Source of the DNA: Benincasa hispida
Lineage: Eukaryota; Streptophyta; Magnoliopsida; Cucurbitales; Cucurbitaceae
DNA length: 64,000 nt
NCBI RefSeq assembly: GCF_009727055.1
Contig: NC_052349.1
Span: forward strand, 49,954,117-50,018,116
Reading direction: 5' to 3'
A program made the translations under genes and the position numbers. Under the pieces are notes generated by a model. The model was not told the DNA's origin. It saw only the letters and a list, made by a program, of their open reading frames with translations, and ran no database searches. Shown here piece by piece: positions 1-12,740 of this stretch. Every line of letters starts with the position of its first letter. The stretch's first letter is position 1.

Positions 1-525
1 AATTTTGAAAGAAGAGTGGAAGCAAATGATGAAAAGGGAAGGGAAAAATTAACGGGAAGTATAGGAAGGGAAGCGGTTACCATTTTTAATGTACAGAGAC
101 TTAATTGTTAACTTTAAAAGTTTAGGGAACAAATTATTTTTTTTTTAATTTCCTTAGAACTGATGACATTTAGGGTTGCGGTTCTTAAGGTGTCGTCTTC
201 TTCCGAGGGTAGCCGGTAGCCATTTCGGTGAGGTGGTCGTCGTCTTCGCCTATTTAGTAGCTGTTGTCGGCTTCGTTCTGACAATGTGCAGTAGAGAAAC
301 GGTAAGTATCGTTTCGTTCATCTTTGTTCCAGCTTCGTTCAGTAGCTGGCGTCGTAGTCTTCTGGTCTTACGGTCGTCCTAATCGGCCGGTAGGTGTCAT
401 CTTCGTTCTGGCTTCGTTCAGACGATGAGTTTAATATGGATAGTGAGGGGTACGTTCTGGTTGTTAGCAGCAGAAGACGGTGTGAGTTTAAATCTATGAA
501 CGGTGAGGTTAGACGGTGATGTTCG

Positions 526-2221
526 ATGGTGCGTAAGCGATCACCTTTAAGATTGAAGGAGAAGAATGGAGGTCGAGTTGCTCGGCATCCCTTTCGTCTA
601 CTTAGACCGGAGATCGAATCGGGATGGAGTGCTCGTTCTTCGAAGGTAAAGGGTTTTGGGATGTCTGACGGTCAATCTGAGGAGAGTGAAGGGTCAGGTA
701 TGATGAGTGTGGCCAAAAGGGTGCTGGGGGGTTGACGGTGGGTGATCCAGCGGCAGTCGAAGGGTTGGATCATGAAGTCTAAAGGAAATTGGGTTGAGAG
801 GATTGAACTCGATGGGCTGGGGTTTGGGCTAGTGGTTGAGTAGAGGAGGTTAAGCTTCAGCATTAGGGTCCAGGATGTGAGGGGTGTGTCTAGGAGCCTT
901 GAGGGTGTTGGGAACTTGGAAGAAAAACAGGCTGTGAGGGGTGTTGGGGCAGGCCTTGAGGGAGTTGGGGTAAGCGGGTCTATTGAGAGTGGGATGAGGC
1001 TGGGTGAAGGAAGTGCACTGGTGTAGGGGGATCTAGGGACGGGGTCAAAAGGTGTGTAGGCTTTGGTGGGTGGGCAGGATTTGGGAGCATCGGGGGTGCA
1101 AAAGTTAGGCAATGAGGAGGTCTCACGGGTTGGGCTTATTGGAAGCGGGGGTCATTTGGTGGACGAGCGGGGTTCTCATGAGAGGGAGGAACCGGTCCTC
1201 AAAACTGGTTCAGCTAGGGGGTTTGGTCCAAAGTCAGATCGGTTGGAGGAGTGGTGTGGTTCAGTTGGTTCTGGTTTCAGTGTGAAAGGTGAAAGTTCAT
1301 GGGGGGCCCTTTTTGGGTCAAATTTGAGGAGAAATTAGAGTTTATCCCCCCTTTGGTTGAAAATGAAAAAGTTATTGTTGAACCTTGTGAGAAGATTATT
1401 GATGCGGGTGTGTGTTTGTGGGAGAAATCTTTGGTTGGTAAGTTTTTGGATGCCAAACTCCCGTATTCTGTTATTTGTCGCCTTATTCAGAGAATTTAGG
1501 GACGCGTAGAGATGCCAACTATTACCTAATTGGAAAACGGGTTGATTATCTTCAAATTTCAGAAGGTCGAGTCGCGGGATATGGTGCTGGAGAATGGTCC
1601 ATGGAACTTGGGTGGCAAACCCATCTTATTACGACAGTGGTCTCTAGGTATTGTTCCTGAAAATTTTGTTTTTGATTCTGTTCCTATTTGGATTAAACTG
1701 GTGCGTGTTCCCCTGAAGTTGTGGACGGATAGGGGTTTAGCAACATTAGCTAGTGTCGTGGGTAAACCAATCTCTTTTGATGTTGCAATAAGAGAGTGGC
1801 GGTGGTTATTGTATGCAAGGTTTTGTGTTCAGGTGGATAGTGATTCGTTATTGCCCTCTTCAATCATTGTTAGAATGCGAGGTAGGAGTTTATTATTCTA
1901 GTAGTGTATAAGTGGAAACCTCGTAGGTGTGCTTGTTGTGGTTTCTTTGGACATATAGGGGCTGTGTGTGAAAAACAAGGTGTGGCAAAGAGTCAGGAAT
2001 TGTGTATTGTGGCGGTTAATGAGGGGTGTTTGGGGGAGAATGGGGGATGTGAGAGTGTGAGGAAGGGGCAATATTTAGGTATTGGTGGGAGAGATGCGGG
2101 GAGTAGTGACGAGTTTACTATGGTTAGTCATCGTCGACGTGATAGAAGAGGTGGTAGAGGCAAAGGAGTGGCAGTTGGGTCAACTGGTTTCGGTGCCTTT
2201 GAGGAGCAAGTAAGTTTATAG
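526..2221 (+). pseudogene. LINE ORF1: DUF4283 and CCHC zinc knuckle protein
   Basis: ORF1 proteins of plant L1 elements bind the element RNA and form the ribonucleoprotein. The DUF4283 domain is readable from about 1430 to 1860 but is spread over two frames (1299-1499, then 1530-1901), with stops near 1498 and 1527. It includes the hallmark stretch GPWNLGGKPILLRQW. A third open frame at 1904-2221 carries an intact CCHC knuckle, C-x2-C-x4-H-x4-C, at 1928-1969, followed by a basic, glycine-rich tail. The ATG at 526 opens a basic stretch (MVRKRSPLRLK) that may be the original N-terminus; between 735 and 1299 no continuous frame remains. Non-functional copy. Confidence 0.75.
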
Positions 2222-2579
2222 GTCCCCTGGAATTATAGGATTTGTAAAGTATGTTGACGAACGTAATCAAGTTTAAAGTTTTGTGTGATGAGGGGGACAC
2301 TCGTTGGCACTAGCTTTAGTGCAAGGAATCCTAATTCCGTTGTGGGGTTATGGAGGGGATGTTCGTAAGTTTTGGTTTGCAGAAGTCCAGTGGGAGGCTG
2401 GTAGATGTGATTTGCTTGCAAGACTCATGATTTGGTGTTTCCTGGAAGTTAAGGGATTGAACGACTAAATTAAGTGTATGGGCTTGGTGGTAATTTCCTG
2501 GCTTCCTCCTCTGTTTACTTTTGTTGTTTCTTTAAGACGAAGGGTTCGTCCGAGTACTTTGATATGATGGTGGGTCAGT

Positions 2580-2606
2580 GGGGGGGGGGGGGGGGGGGTG
2601 GGGGGG
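2580..2606 (+). repeat. Poly-G tract in LINE ORF2
   Basis: A run of about 19 G (2580-2598), one T, then 7 G. It lies where the LINE endonuclease N-terminal region should be. It could fold into a G-quadruplex, and its length is likely to be unreliable in sequencing. Confidence 0.9.
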
Positions 2607-4861
2607 TTTGGTGATGCTTGGAGGTGTTGTGTAGTTATAATGGGAAGGGGGTTTGGGAGCATATGGGTGATGTGGTGAAAGTGTCTATGAGATTTTATAC
2701 ATGTCAACAGGGATCAGTTCATTCTGGAACCCTTGGTGGATAGTTATCATAGTGCTAGCGTACATATTGGTGTTGTGTATGCCTCTAATCACGTGAGCGA
2801 GAGGAGAAACTTGTGGTCTCAGTTGATTGATGTGTGTGCCTCGTGATAGCTTTCGGGTTGTTCTGGAGATTTTAATGCTATTCGTAGTAAGCTCGGAAGG
2901 ATTTAGAAAGGTGCCTAGGCTTGAGGAGATGGAGGAATTTGATGGGAACGTTGTTAGAGGCGGATCTGGTTGAGTTGGGTGTGACAGGTAACTGGTTTAC
3001 TGGACTAGTAAAATTCAGGGGAATGGTATCTTGCGCCGGTTGGATTGCTGCTTGTTAATGCAGGCGTGAAGGTAGCTTTCTGTATTCGAAGGTTAAGGAT
3101 TGGTCAGTTGGGGGATTTCTGATCATAGTCGCTCTTCTACGTTAACAGGGAGACGAAGACAAGTAGTTGCCTCCTACGTTTCACTATTTTTCTGCAATTG
3201 GGCGAGGCTGATGATTTATTGATACTATCAGGTCACGTGGAAAAGTCAGTAGGATATATCTCCATGGTTAACTTTGTGCGAAATTTGAAAGGCAGTGAAG
3301 CGCAAGTGTTACGTGCAATCATTTGGTAGAGCATATCTTTTGTGTTATCTGAGGAGATGCGGATGGCTAGTAGATTATGGAGGCTGCTCAAGCTGAGGTG
3401 AGGAGGGATCCTCACTCAAAGTTGGTATGATTGCAGAGGTGGCTCAGGGCCACTGAGGTATTCTGGTTAGCTGGCTAGATTGGAGGAGCGTCATCCGACA
3501 GAAGGCGCCAGGGTGAGGTGGTGGAGTTAGGTGATATGAACATGGGAATTCTTCCATCGCTGTGTTTTGATCTCGTTGTAAGTTGCATTGGTTTATTTAA
3601 CGGTATATGGATGCTAGGGGGAACTCGCTAGATGGTGCATGATAGGGTGGCACGGAGTGCGATTGAGTTCTTTTTCGAGGTAGTTTAAGGGTCTCAGCTA
3701 GTGGGGTATAAGGAACTTTACTGCCCAGATTGAGGATATTGTGCAGTTCAGCTGGTCCGAGGAGGGGATGGAGGTGCTTGGTCGTCCAGTGAGTCAGGAT
3801 GAGATTTAGAAGGCTTTATTCTCGATGAAGTCTGGGAAGGCTTCTGGGCCTTATAGGTTTTCGGTGGATTTTTACAGAGCTACTTGGAGTGTGGTTGGGG
3901 ATGATTTCTGTGATGTTGTGCTGAACTTTTTTTAGTCCTATTACCTGCCTGGTGGAGTTAATTCTCTACTATTACTCTTATCCCAAAGAGGCGGGGAGCT
4001 GAACGTATAGAGTAGTTTCGTCCTATTTCTTGTTGCAATGTTGTGTATAAGTGTATCTCGAGGATCTTAGCTGAAAGATTAAGGTTGTGGTTGCCTTCTT
4101 TCTCAATGGTAACCAATCTGCGTTTGTTCCTGGTAGGTCAATTTTTTATAACATTTTATTGTGTTAGAAGCTTGTGAGGGGCTACAAGGAGGGCAGAGGG
4201 AATTCGCGTTGTGTGTTGAAGATAGACCTTCAGAAGGCATACGATTCGGTCAACTGGGATTTTCTGTTTGGTGTATTGCTGGCTATAGGTACGTCCCTTC
4301 AGTTTGTTAGTTGGATGAGAGCTTGTGTTATGTCACCTACATTCTTTGTGATGATTAATGGTTCCCTTGAGGGGTTTTTTCCTGGTCGGAAGGGGTTGAG
4401 GCAGGGGGATCCATTGTCTCCCTTTTTGTTTGTGATGGTGATGGAGGTCTTGTCCAGGTTGTTGAATAAACCTCCTGTGTGGTTTAGGTTCCATGATCGA
4501 TATGAACATGTCGGCCTGACTCATTTTTGCAGACGATTTGATGATTTTTTGTGCAGCTGAGAGAGATTCTTTGAAGTTTGTGAGGCAGGTCGCGGCAAAT
4601 TTTGTAGGGTTGTCTGGGTTAGTTGCAAATTTTGGGAAGAGTTCTATGTTTTTTGCGGCCGTGAAACCTGGTGAGGCGGAGGAACTAGCTGCGTTTATGA
4701 GGTTCTCTCTTGGTTCACTGCCTGTTAGGTATCTGGGGTTACCATTATTGGTTGGTCGGTTAAGGGTTGTGGATTGTGCGCCTTTAATACAGAGGATTAC
4801 AGCTCGTATTAGGATTTGGGTGGCGCGGTCCCTTTTATTCAATCGGGATTTTTATGGGTAG

Positions 4862-4931
4862 CGTGAGTGGAGGCATATGTTTTGTGTGGCCGCCTTTATG
4901 GGTTGTTCGGTGTAAGGTTGGGAGGTTTTGT
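4862..4931 (+). repeat. Misplaced near-duplicate of LINE segment 5338-5405
   Basis: This segment matches 5338-5405 closely (both contain GTGGAGGCATATGTTTT and GGGTTGTTCGG). In the LINE protein order the sequence belongs only at the downstream site. It begins shortly after the reverse transcriptase frame is interrupted at about 4832 and runs straight into the N gap, so it is most likely a collapsed second LINE copy or a contig misjoin. Confidence 0.75.
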
Positions 4932-5041
4932 NNNNNNNNNNNNNNNNNNNNNNNNNNNNNNNNNNNNNNNNNNNNNNNNNNNNNNNNNNNNNNNNNNNNN
5001 NNNNNNNNNNNNNNNNNNNNNNNNNNNNNNNNNNNNNNNNN
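4932..5041. other. Assembly gap (110 N)
   Basis: 110 unspecified bases. The reverse transcriptase frame reads well from 4830 directly to 5042 if the gap and the preceding 100 bases are removed, so the gap probably does not stand for 110 missing bases of this element. Confidence 0.95.
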
Positions 5042-6644
5042 CTCTTTTGCTAGAAGGTTGCAGCTTGTTAGGGTTGTTTTACAGTCCTTTCAGGCGTTTT
5101 GGTGTAGCATCTTCATGTTGTCTGCATGTGTAACTCATGAGGTTGATCGTCTGTTACGTAGTTATTTATGGAAGGGAATTACGGTGAGTCGAGGTGGTGT
5201 GCGAGTGGCGTGGGATGAGGTGTGCTTGCCGTTGGGAAAAGGGGGTTTAGGTGTGAAACATGTGACTTCATGTAATCAAGCTGCTAGTATGAAGCTGCTC
5301 TGGCTTCTCTTAATTAAATTAGGTTCATTATGGGTGGCGGGTGGAGGCATATGTTTTTCGTGGGCGGTCTTTGTGGGTTGTTCGGAGTGAGGTTGGGAGG
5401 TCTTGGTGCTTGAGGGCTATCTTACAGTGTAGAAATAGATTCAAGCATCTGGTTCGTTTGATGGTCAGTAATGGACGGTCTTGTTTTTTTTGGTGGGATC
5501 CTTGGTTGCTGGGGGGTGCAATTTTGGATTCATATGGGTCTACGGTGGTTTATGATGCAGGAAGTAGTTTGGAGGCGCGGTTGTCAGAGTTCTAAAATGG
5601 TGAGGGATGTTGGAGGTGAAATATAGTGTCTTGGAAGTTGCTTGAGATCTGGGGTCTTATTAAACCAGTGGGGCCTAGAGTGAGGGGGGAGGATTATTGG
5701 GTTTGGGAGCCGGGTGTTAGTGGTCGATTTTCTATTGGTAGTGCTTGGGAGAGTTTGTGTCCTCGTCGTCCTAGGCTGTCTTAGGCTAGTATTTTGTGGG
5801 TGGTGGATGGTATTCTGCGCCACTCCTTCTGTTCGTGGTTAGTTGTGAGGGACAGGTTAGGTACGTGGGATTGGTTGAGGAGTTGGGGTCTATTGTCAGA
5901 GGGGGGTGTCTTCTGTGTGGAGGAGGTATAGAGTCTCGGGATCATTTATTTTTCGAGTGTGGGTTTAGGAGAGAGGTGTTGTCTGGTGTGTTATGTCAGT
6001 TGGGTTCGTTGCATCGAGTGGCAGGTTAGGATGTCGAGTTGAGTTGGTTGTGCCGAGTGGGGTTGGGTAAGGGGGTGCATAGTAAGTTGTTCCGTGTATT
6101 CTGGTGTGCTTCCATCTACTACATCTGCCAGGAGCATAATCGGTGGCCTGCATGGAGGTCGCCTAAGGTCGTGTCTGCTTTGTTTCACTTTATGGTCTCA
6201 ACGGTTCGTGCTCATGTTGCTTCCTAGCAGGTTGAACTTCTTGGTCTTATCAAGCATGTTTACGGTTGCTTTTCTTCTTTTTGAACTTGTTGTTTCTCTC
6301 TGTTTTCCTGTTGTCCCTAGTTATAGGGTTTTGGTTTCTCTTCTCTGGCTTTCTCCCTGTGTTTTGGGGGGTTTTTTACGTTTATGTTTAGTTATGTTCA
6401 GGTTTTATCTTGTTGGCTTTGTTTGCGTTTTATTGCCCTGTTTTTGCTTGTGCTTTGTTGCTTTGATGCCTTGATCCCGGGCTATGGGATCCTCCTTCTT
6501 GTTGTATAATAATATTATTTACTCTAAAAAAAGACATCATTTTTTTTAAGTAATTCAAATGCATCTTCAGTAAATATGCAACTCCTTATCTTTTTATCTT
6601 TTTAGTGTTTTTTATTATTATTTTTTTTTTTGAGTGGTTGAGTG

Positions 6645-6922
6645 GAGGATATTTATAGCCCCTTCCTCTGACACTGCTTCTAGTTACGTGTAACGACGTC
6701 GGTGGTATCAAGAACATTTCCGACGCTCAAGGTTGTCCAATGTTAGTCCTGGTTCGGCTCGATTATGTCCTGATTGGTATATATTCACTAGCTCGGTTGG
6801 TCGGTTAAACCTAAGGCGTTGACATTTCCCTTTTGGAGGGCACTCCCATATGTCTCCTCCTGTACCCTGTGGGCTTCGGCCCGCCCATGGACTTGGGGCC
6901 TTACATTGGACAACTCTCAACA
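6645..6922 (-). mobile_element. Possible LTR fragment (minus strand)
   Basis: Read on the minus strand, the sequence starts TGTTGAGAGTTGTCC at 6922, a frequent plant LTR start, and continues to a TATA-like CTATAAATA near 6650. A degenerate copy of the GTTGTCCAATG motif occurs at 6733-6743 on the plus strand. No partner LTR, primer site or target duplication was found. Confidence 0.35.
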
Positions 6923-8405
6923 TTTTGCTTTGCATATGGTTTAAACCTGATTTCATATGTTTATTACAATATTTTTAGGAAATGATATCCATGCAAAAAC
7001 TATTGTTTTTTTTTTTTTTGATGTTTTTTAAGCATGTTTAGTGTATGAATGAACTTTTTTTTTTGTTACAAAGAGAGATTAGATTTGCTTGGTTTTTTAC
7101 TCTTTGGAACTTCATGATTTTGAGGGATTTCAATTCATAATGGATTTCAGATGAATTCCATTGTTTGGTACTACAATAAATACAATGATTTTAAAATCCG
7201 AAGTGATTTCAAGTGTTGTTTTTACTTAAAAACAAACCTTCCTTAATAAATGTTTCAATTTTGTAAGATTTCATAGGATTTGAAGTAAATTACTTAATTA
7301 TCCTTGTCAAATTCTAATTTTCAAGTAACACATCTGTTCGTACGAGGATTCCAGAGAAACTTACTTCGTGGATTTGAACTTGTGTTTATGTTGATTTGAT
7401 CTAATGTCGTTCAATCTCTAGTACTTTATCCTCTAATTCTCTTTTGGTTGAATGTGTACGCTTGATTTGAGGAATCGGAGCGCGTGATGTTCTTAAAATT
7501 GAAGTTTTGGAAGAATGCTTATATCTCCAAAGGAATTCATTTTACAAGTGTGGTCAACTTCAGGAGTTGGGGAGTCTTTTGATTGTTGGGAGAATTCTTT
7601 CTAGGCCCTCTAGAGTGTAAAATTTCTGACCGTCCTACAAATGAAGAGAACTCTTCTGTTTATAGAGTTCTCATGTGGCCTTTGTGGGTTTGGGTTTGGT
7701 TGGTCCATAGACCTAACCCCTGGACCTAACTAATTGGACTTAGGCCTTATTTGACATTTGAGTCAAATTAAGCATATTCTTGGACCTAATTTGACTTTAG
7801 CCTAAATAATAATATCAAATTGGACCAAATTATTTTATTTTCAATCCAACGGTCATGATGAAAACATGTGACATCATTGGTATTTGCTAATTTATGTTTT
7901 CAATCTCAATTTGGGACACATATCAACCCTTTAATTGGACCTAATTTAATCACTTGGCAATTTCGTCATTATTTGAGAAACGACATGGCAATTCTGGTTG
8001 GTCTAAAATTTTCCATTCAACAAATGCCCATTTTCGAGATTTATGCATATGTATGGGTGGATGAATCTCGAAAAAGATAAAGTTGGAATCAAAATACAGG
8101 TTATTTGCTCTTGAATTTGACTCTATTTGATGTGTTAGTCAAATTATGAATTTAGTATATAAATTTGACAAGAATTTGGGATAAAATTTAGAATATGGCC
8201 AAATTTTAATTTGAGATTTTACCTCTAATTTGATTTGGATTGGGGATACGAATATTTGTAATAGATAGTAAAATAAAGGAAAAAAATTTAAAAATATATT
8301 ACCTCTTTAAAATATTTGCAAATACGGAAGGGTTGACTAGTCAACCTTTGAATTTTTTTTCTAATTTTCAATTTTATCCTCCATTGTCTTGTCTTGTTGT
8401 ACACC
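6923..8405. other. No gene seen; possible decayed LTR at 7330-8100
   Basis: AT-rich sequence without a credible coding region. On the minus strand, 7330-8100 has LTR-like features: a CTCTATAAACAG TATA-like element near 7660 and repeated GGACCTAA(C/T) words on the plus strand at about 7706-7930. Boundaries could not be set. Confidence 0.4.
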
Positions 8406-10314
8406 TTCTTTATCACACCCCTTCCCAGATTACCCTCTTAATCCAGAAGAGAATGTGACGGCCACAGTTACCAACCCTTTTGTGGCATCCACTGCCTAAC
8501 TTATATCCTTAACCTGTCCTGAAAACCCTAAAAACTCATATACAACATATAACATACTACAAATACTCAAACCCAACTTAACATAACCAAGGTTTCAACA
8601 CAAATCATATATACATTATATTAATAACACAGAATTCAATGAGTCCCAACACTCTTCTCTAGTCCCTAACATGAACAACACATATGTACAGATATTAACA
8701 AGGTAAACACTTAAAACTTCTCTTCAAACTTTGAGCTGTAACTGGTCCTTAAGTGGCAGAGCAATAAGGCAGCTAACTTCTGGGGAGATGACCACTACCT
8801 GGAGAAAAGGAAAACATTTAGAAGAATGAGCTACTAGCCTAGTGAGTGACTATAAAAACATATACATTTAAGTTGAAAACTATCAAGCAAACTCATGCTT
8901 AAAAACTTTAAAACATGGAGCTACTAGAAATCATTAAACATCTGAAACCTTAGTTGAGAGATAACCATTTTGCTCAATCCCTCAACATTAAACCTTAGAT
9001 GGTTTGGAGTAATCTCAACACTACCAACATCAACTCTACCTGCGTGCACGTGGTAATAACTAAGTACCGTCATACCTTAGGTTCTAGGGGTCCAGATACA
9101 TTCGCATTGTCCTTCAGTATTGGGTTCCACATTAAAATATTTATCCCAGATACCTTCTCAAAGTCCTTCGCTATCGGGTTCATCATCATAAAACTTTATT
9201 CATTAAAACATGTACACCCGAAAGAATAGATAATATAAACATATGCTATAACATCATTCTCATAAACTCATGAACTACTAGCACATGCTAGTAAACATAA
9301 AGCATATAAATACTTAGAACATACTTTCATAAACATCTTTTAAATTGAGCATGTGTTGTGAAAACTCTTGGAAAACTGGTTTGCTTGGAAAACTATCTCA
9401 TTCATACTTTAAAATGAAGATAAGTATGAAAACTAGTCTTTTAAGGAAGACATGTGTTTGCTAAACACTTAGAAAATACTTAGTTTTGTCACTCACAGCC
9501 TTGGCCGTTTTCTGTGTGGTTGGTAAGCTTCTCCCGTGGGCGTTTGTCCTATGAAGACAACAAACATCTTTGGTTAATGTCACTAGCTCCCTTGTGAGCC
9601 TAGCACACTTAAGCAAGCTTAATATTAACTAAGAATGTGGCCAACGCATGCTTACCAAGTCAAGCAACACTTAAGTAACTCGAGAGAAACGGCTTGGCTT
9701 GGCGGCCACAACCTTCCTATGCGTCAACGCATGCCTATGCGCTCACGCCCATCACACATCACCTTGCAGCCGCACGTCTCAACACATCCATGCGCGTCCT
9801 TGCACCCACAAGACAACCCTTGTGCTCACACATGCTTCATTGTGCAACCTCCCGCGCGCACGCCTGGCGCAACGCCCGACACTCACTTTGTCCTCGCGCA
9901 TGTATGCTAGCGCGTCTGCCTAGCCTTTCAAGCTACTTGCTTACTCAACCTAAGCAATTGCCTGCTTGTTCAACACAAAAATCCAAATCAACTTCAAGCT
10001 TAAATTACTTATTTTTTCAAACATTATTTTTGGAAATTTCCTTCTATAAACTTGTGTAGAAATGTCTTAACTGTGAATTTGAGCTTCAAATTCTTCACAG
10101 TCTGGCCGAAATTCTTCAATCTTCACCTCTGGCCCTGATTCATTCGAGAACTAGACCTTCTCGAGAAAATCTTCAAATTTCAACTCAATTCCTTCGATGA
10201 TTTCTTCCAGCAGCCCAAGGAGTTCAACTACACTCATCAACTATTCAAATGGCTTTGGAATAACCTTTTTTGCACAAGTAATTGCTCAAACCGAGCTTTT
10301 GAACTAAGGCCTTC

Positions 10315-10322
10315 TTTTTATA
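10315..10322 (-). promoter_or_regulatory. TATA box of solo LTR A
   Basis: TATAAAAA on the minus strand, in the same context as in solo LTR C (AGTATAAAAAG followed by a short leader with an AGCTCG word). It marks the U3/R junction. Confidence 0.6.
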
Positions 10323-10439
10323 CTAAAATATGCATGCTTCAGCATAAGACTAAAGTGCCAGCTAGTCTACTCAGTAAAATTAAACCTTCTAATCTCGACA
10401 GTTGGCCACCATAATCGGTGATTAAGTTGAAAGCTTTCC

Positions 10440-10770
10440 ATAATCACCAACGCATGGCCCTTCAACTCTTACCACTGCATAGCTTCACTTGGACGCTTGG
10501 CCAACACACACCTCAGTGCCCCTCTTGCGCCAATGCCTAGTCTCAAGATCATCGCATGGCCCTACTTCATGCACATGCTTGCTTGGCCATCTCACAGCAA
10601 CCCATGCACAAACCGCATCACCTAAGGCATCCTTGCCCATGCGCACACATCTTTGCCCATCTAACCTCAACGTGAGGCTTGGCTAGTGTATAACCCATGC
10701 TCAATGCATGGCATCATCTTCGCCACACATAGCCGCGCCTACTCCATCCCTCTACGCTCAACTTGTGCTC
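10440..10770 (-). repeat. U3 region of LTR A rich in CAACGCATGG-like words
   Basis: The U3 upstream of the TATA box is a patchwork of CCAACGCATGG, TTGCCCATGC and GCACATGC words. Equivalent zones occur in LTR B (15000-15680) and LTR D (45880-46960). They give spurious open frames on both strands. Confidence 0.6.
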
Positions 10771-12459
10771 AATTTAACCTCAATATGATAAGGTTGTTGT
10801 ATATTCTTGGCAACAACCTTCAACGCATAAGGACCACACTTAGCTTCCACATTTAGCCAAAATTTCCTACTAAATGCTAACACCAAATCCAACCCGTGAG
10901 CTACAATCTCAGCACTTAGAACATTTTCCTCCTTTTCCACTCATTCTCAAGTTTCTTCCCCACAAACATAATATTAACTTACACTTAATCTTATTTAACA
11001 TAATGTCACACACCCTCCCGAGTTTATTCTCCAAACCTGAAAGGAGATGTGAAGACAACAGATACCACCCTTTTGATATCTATTGTCCACCCACCTTAAA
11101 AGAATTCGTCAGGTACACATACGTATAGTTCAATAACTTTTAATGTAAGTTACACGTGTTTATACTAAATACATTCCTGACTCTAGCTAGCCCTAATGAA
11201 TTTCAATAATAACCAGATCCAGGGTTTCGTTTCGTGAGAGTGGCAGTTTCAAACCTTGAGTGGCACTTTCAAAACTTCCTTCTATCGCTACCTGAGGAGA
11301 AAATAAAACATTGAAAAACGTGAGCTAAAAGTCCAATGAGTGGTATATTTTTATAAGAAAATAAGTATTGCTTAGGAAATTTATTCCTAAAAACAAATTT
11401 CACAATCAAGTATTCATAACACATAAAAATGTAACCCTCCCAACCTAGTAACTGGCTACTTCTGGCATAATCATGTGTTTCCCAACTACTCCCATTTATT
11501 CCCAATATGCAAGTTGAGGAAACAATCCCAGTACCCACATAGCCCGCCGAATGTGTACATGTCAACAATATCCCGTTAGTCATACTCGGGTATGCTAACA
11601 ATTTTCTAGGGTATAATCCCAGTTTCCCGTCAATTCATGTTAACTAGCAAGGTCAAAGGTAAAACAATCATTCCAGCAAAGCACAAGAGATGATCAACAA
11701 CAAAACTAATGAATAAAATCCAGGAAGACACATTTTTCGATCATGCCAAATTTACAAATCATACATATATAATAACATATATGTACATACAATCCAAAAA
11801 CATATGAAAGTAGAAACCACTCACAGTCTTTTGTTATGCCTTTTCCTACAGTCTTCGCCGAACAATTCTTGGTCCTATTTCCTTGAATTCTACTTATTTC
11901 AAGAAAATCCTAAATTAGTCTAATTTCTCAAATAAATTAACTTTGGTCTTAAATATATCCTTAAATTTGAATAACTTCACTTACCCACCTCAACTTACTA
12001 AAAAATAGATGTAACTTCTGGAAATACAGCGGTTGTGCGCAAATGGGTGGCAATCCTCGCAAAAATGCGGGCATGACACAGGCGTGGCGACTGGGACGTG
12101 GACGAGCGCGTGCAAGGTGCTGGACAAACGTAACACACGCGGTCATGCGTTGGATTGCTCAAGTAGTCGGTTGTGCGATATGCACTCTATCGAGTGTCCG
12201 TGTCTCCAAGGACACGTGATTTTCGATGGGGCACACGCGCACACATGAGCCGTTCGCCAGGCGATGGTGTATGCGATGGATGTCTGCCTTATGCGACCAG
12301 CTGACCCCTCTGCCTTCTAAACTGAATTCCTCAATTCTCACTTCTCCAAATCAAATGGAAGCCTAGGATCACTTAGTACACTCACCTCTCAACACTTTCA
12401 CATTGATTTCACTTGATTTGCACGAGAGATTTGTGAGAGCCAAGGTCCCCCAAACGCCC

Positions 12460-12467
12460 TATTTATA
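12460..12467 (-). promoter_or_regulatory. TATA box of solo LTR B
   Basis: TATAAATA on the minus strand. LTR C inserted only two bases upstream of it (duplication ATAGT overlaps the box), so the box is now separated from its own U3. Confidence 0.6.
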
Positions 12468-12740
12468 GTTGTAAAACCCGCACCTTACTTTCCATTTTTA
12501 ATTATGTTTATCGATTGAGTTTAGCGAATTAATGAGGTTAAATATTTAAGTTAGATTGGAATTGTGGGTTTTGGGTAAAGAATAAGTTTTGAAGAAGGAA
12601 AATGTCTAAGTATTGGAAACTTGGCTCTCAGATACTTATTAAACTAGCCTTGCAAAAAGAAACCCTGGCTAAGTGTTAAAAATGAAGAGTGGTGGCTGAA
12701 CATCGAGTACGCATAAGGCAGGCATCAAGTAAATGTCACC

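Larger units (their letters stand above)
2300..6229 (+). pseudogene. LINE ORF2: endonuclease, reverse transcriptase, zf-RVT
   Basis: The protein nicks target DNA and reverse-transcribes the element RNA. The APE-type endonuclease is recognisable near 2850-2890 (SGDFNAI). The reverse transcriptase is clear at 4174-4560 (LKIDLQKAYDSVNWDFL, then GLRQGDPLSPFLFVMVMEVLS). The catalytic F-A-D-D is at 4526-4537 but in a different frame from the upstream half, so there is a frameshift at about 4480-4526. The thumb continues to 4830. The frame is then interrupted by a misplaced segment and N gap and resumes at 5042 (RLQLVRVVLQSFQAFW). The zf-RVT part is at 5620-6000 and the conserved C-terminal tail near 6120-6225. 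Numerous stops; not functional. Confidence 0.8.
165..6530 (+). mobile_element. L1-type LINE (non-LTR retrotransposon), decayed
   Basis: A plus-strand element with the usual plant L1 order is readable across several frames: DUF4283 domain and CCHC knuckle (ORF1), then endonuclease, reverse transcriptase and a C-terminal zf-RVT domain (ORF2). The 3' end is an A-rich tail at about 6524-6530, after a typical T-rich 3' UTR. The 5' limit is uncertain; a 5' UTR rich in CTTCGTT-like repeats starts near 165. I could not find a convincing target-site duplication. Many stops and frameshifts, plus an assembly gap at 4932-5041, show it is not functional as assembled. Confidence 0.85.

Noticed and set aside
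165..6550. Target-site duplication for the LINE
   Set aside because: Only short T-rich or GACAT matches were found near both ends; not distinguishable from chance.
6640..6922. Possible Cassandra TRIM (5S rRNA-like LTR)
   Set aside because: No 5S rRNA internal promoter sequence is recognisable; kept only as a weak LTR fragment.
9635..10059. Overlapping open frames rich in His, Pro, Ser and Cys
   Set aside because: They lie in LTR A, have no domain, and arise from CAACGCATGG-type repeats open in several frames.
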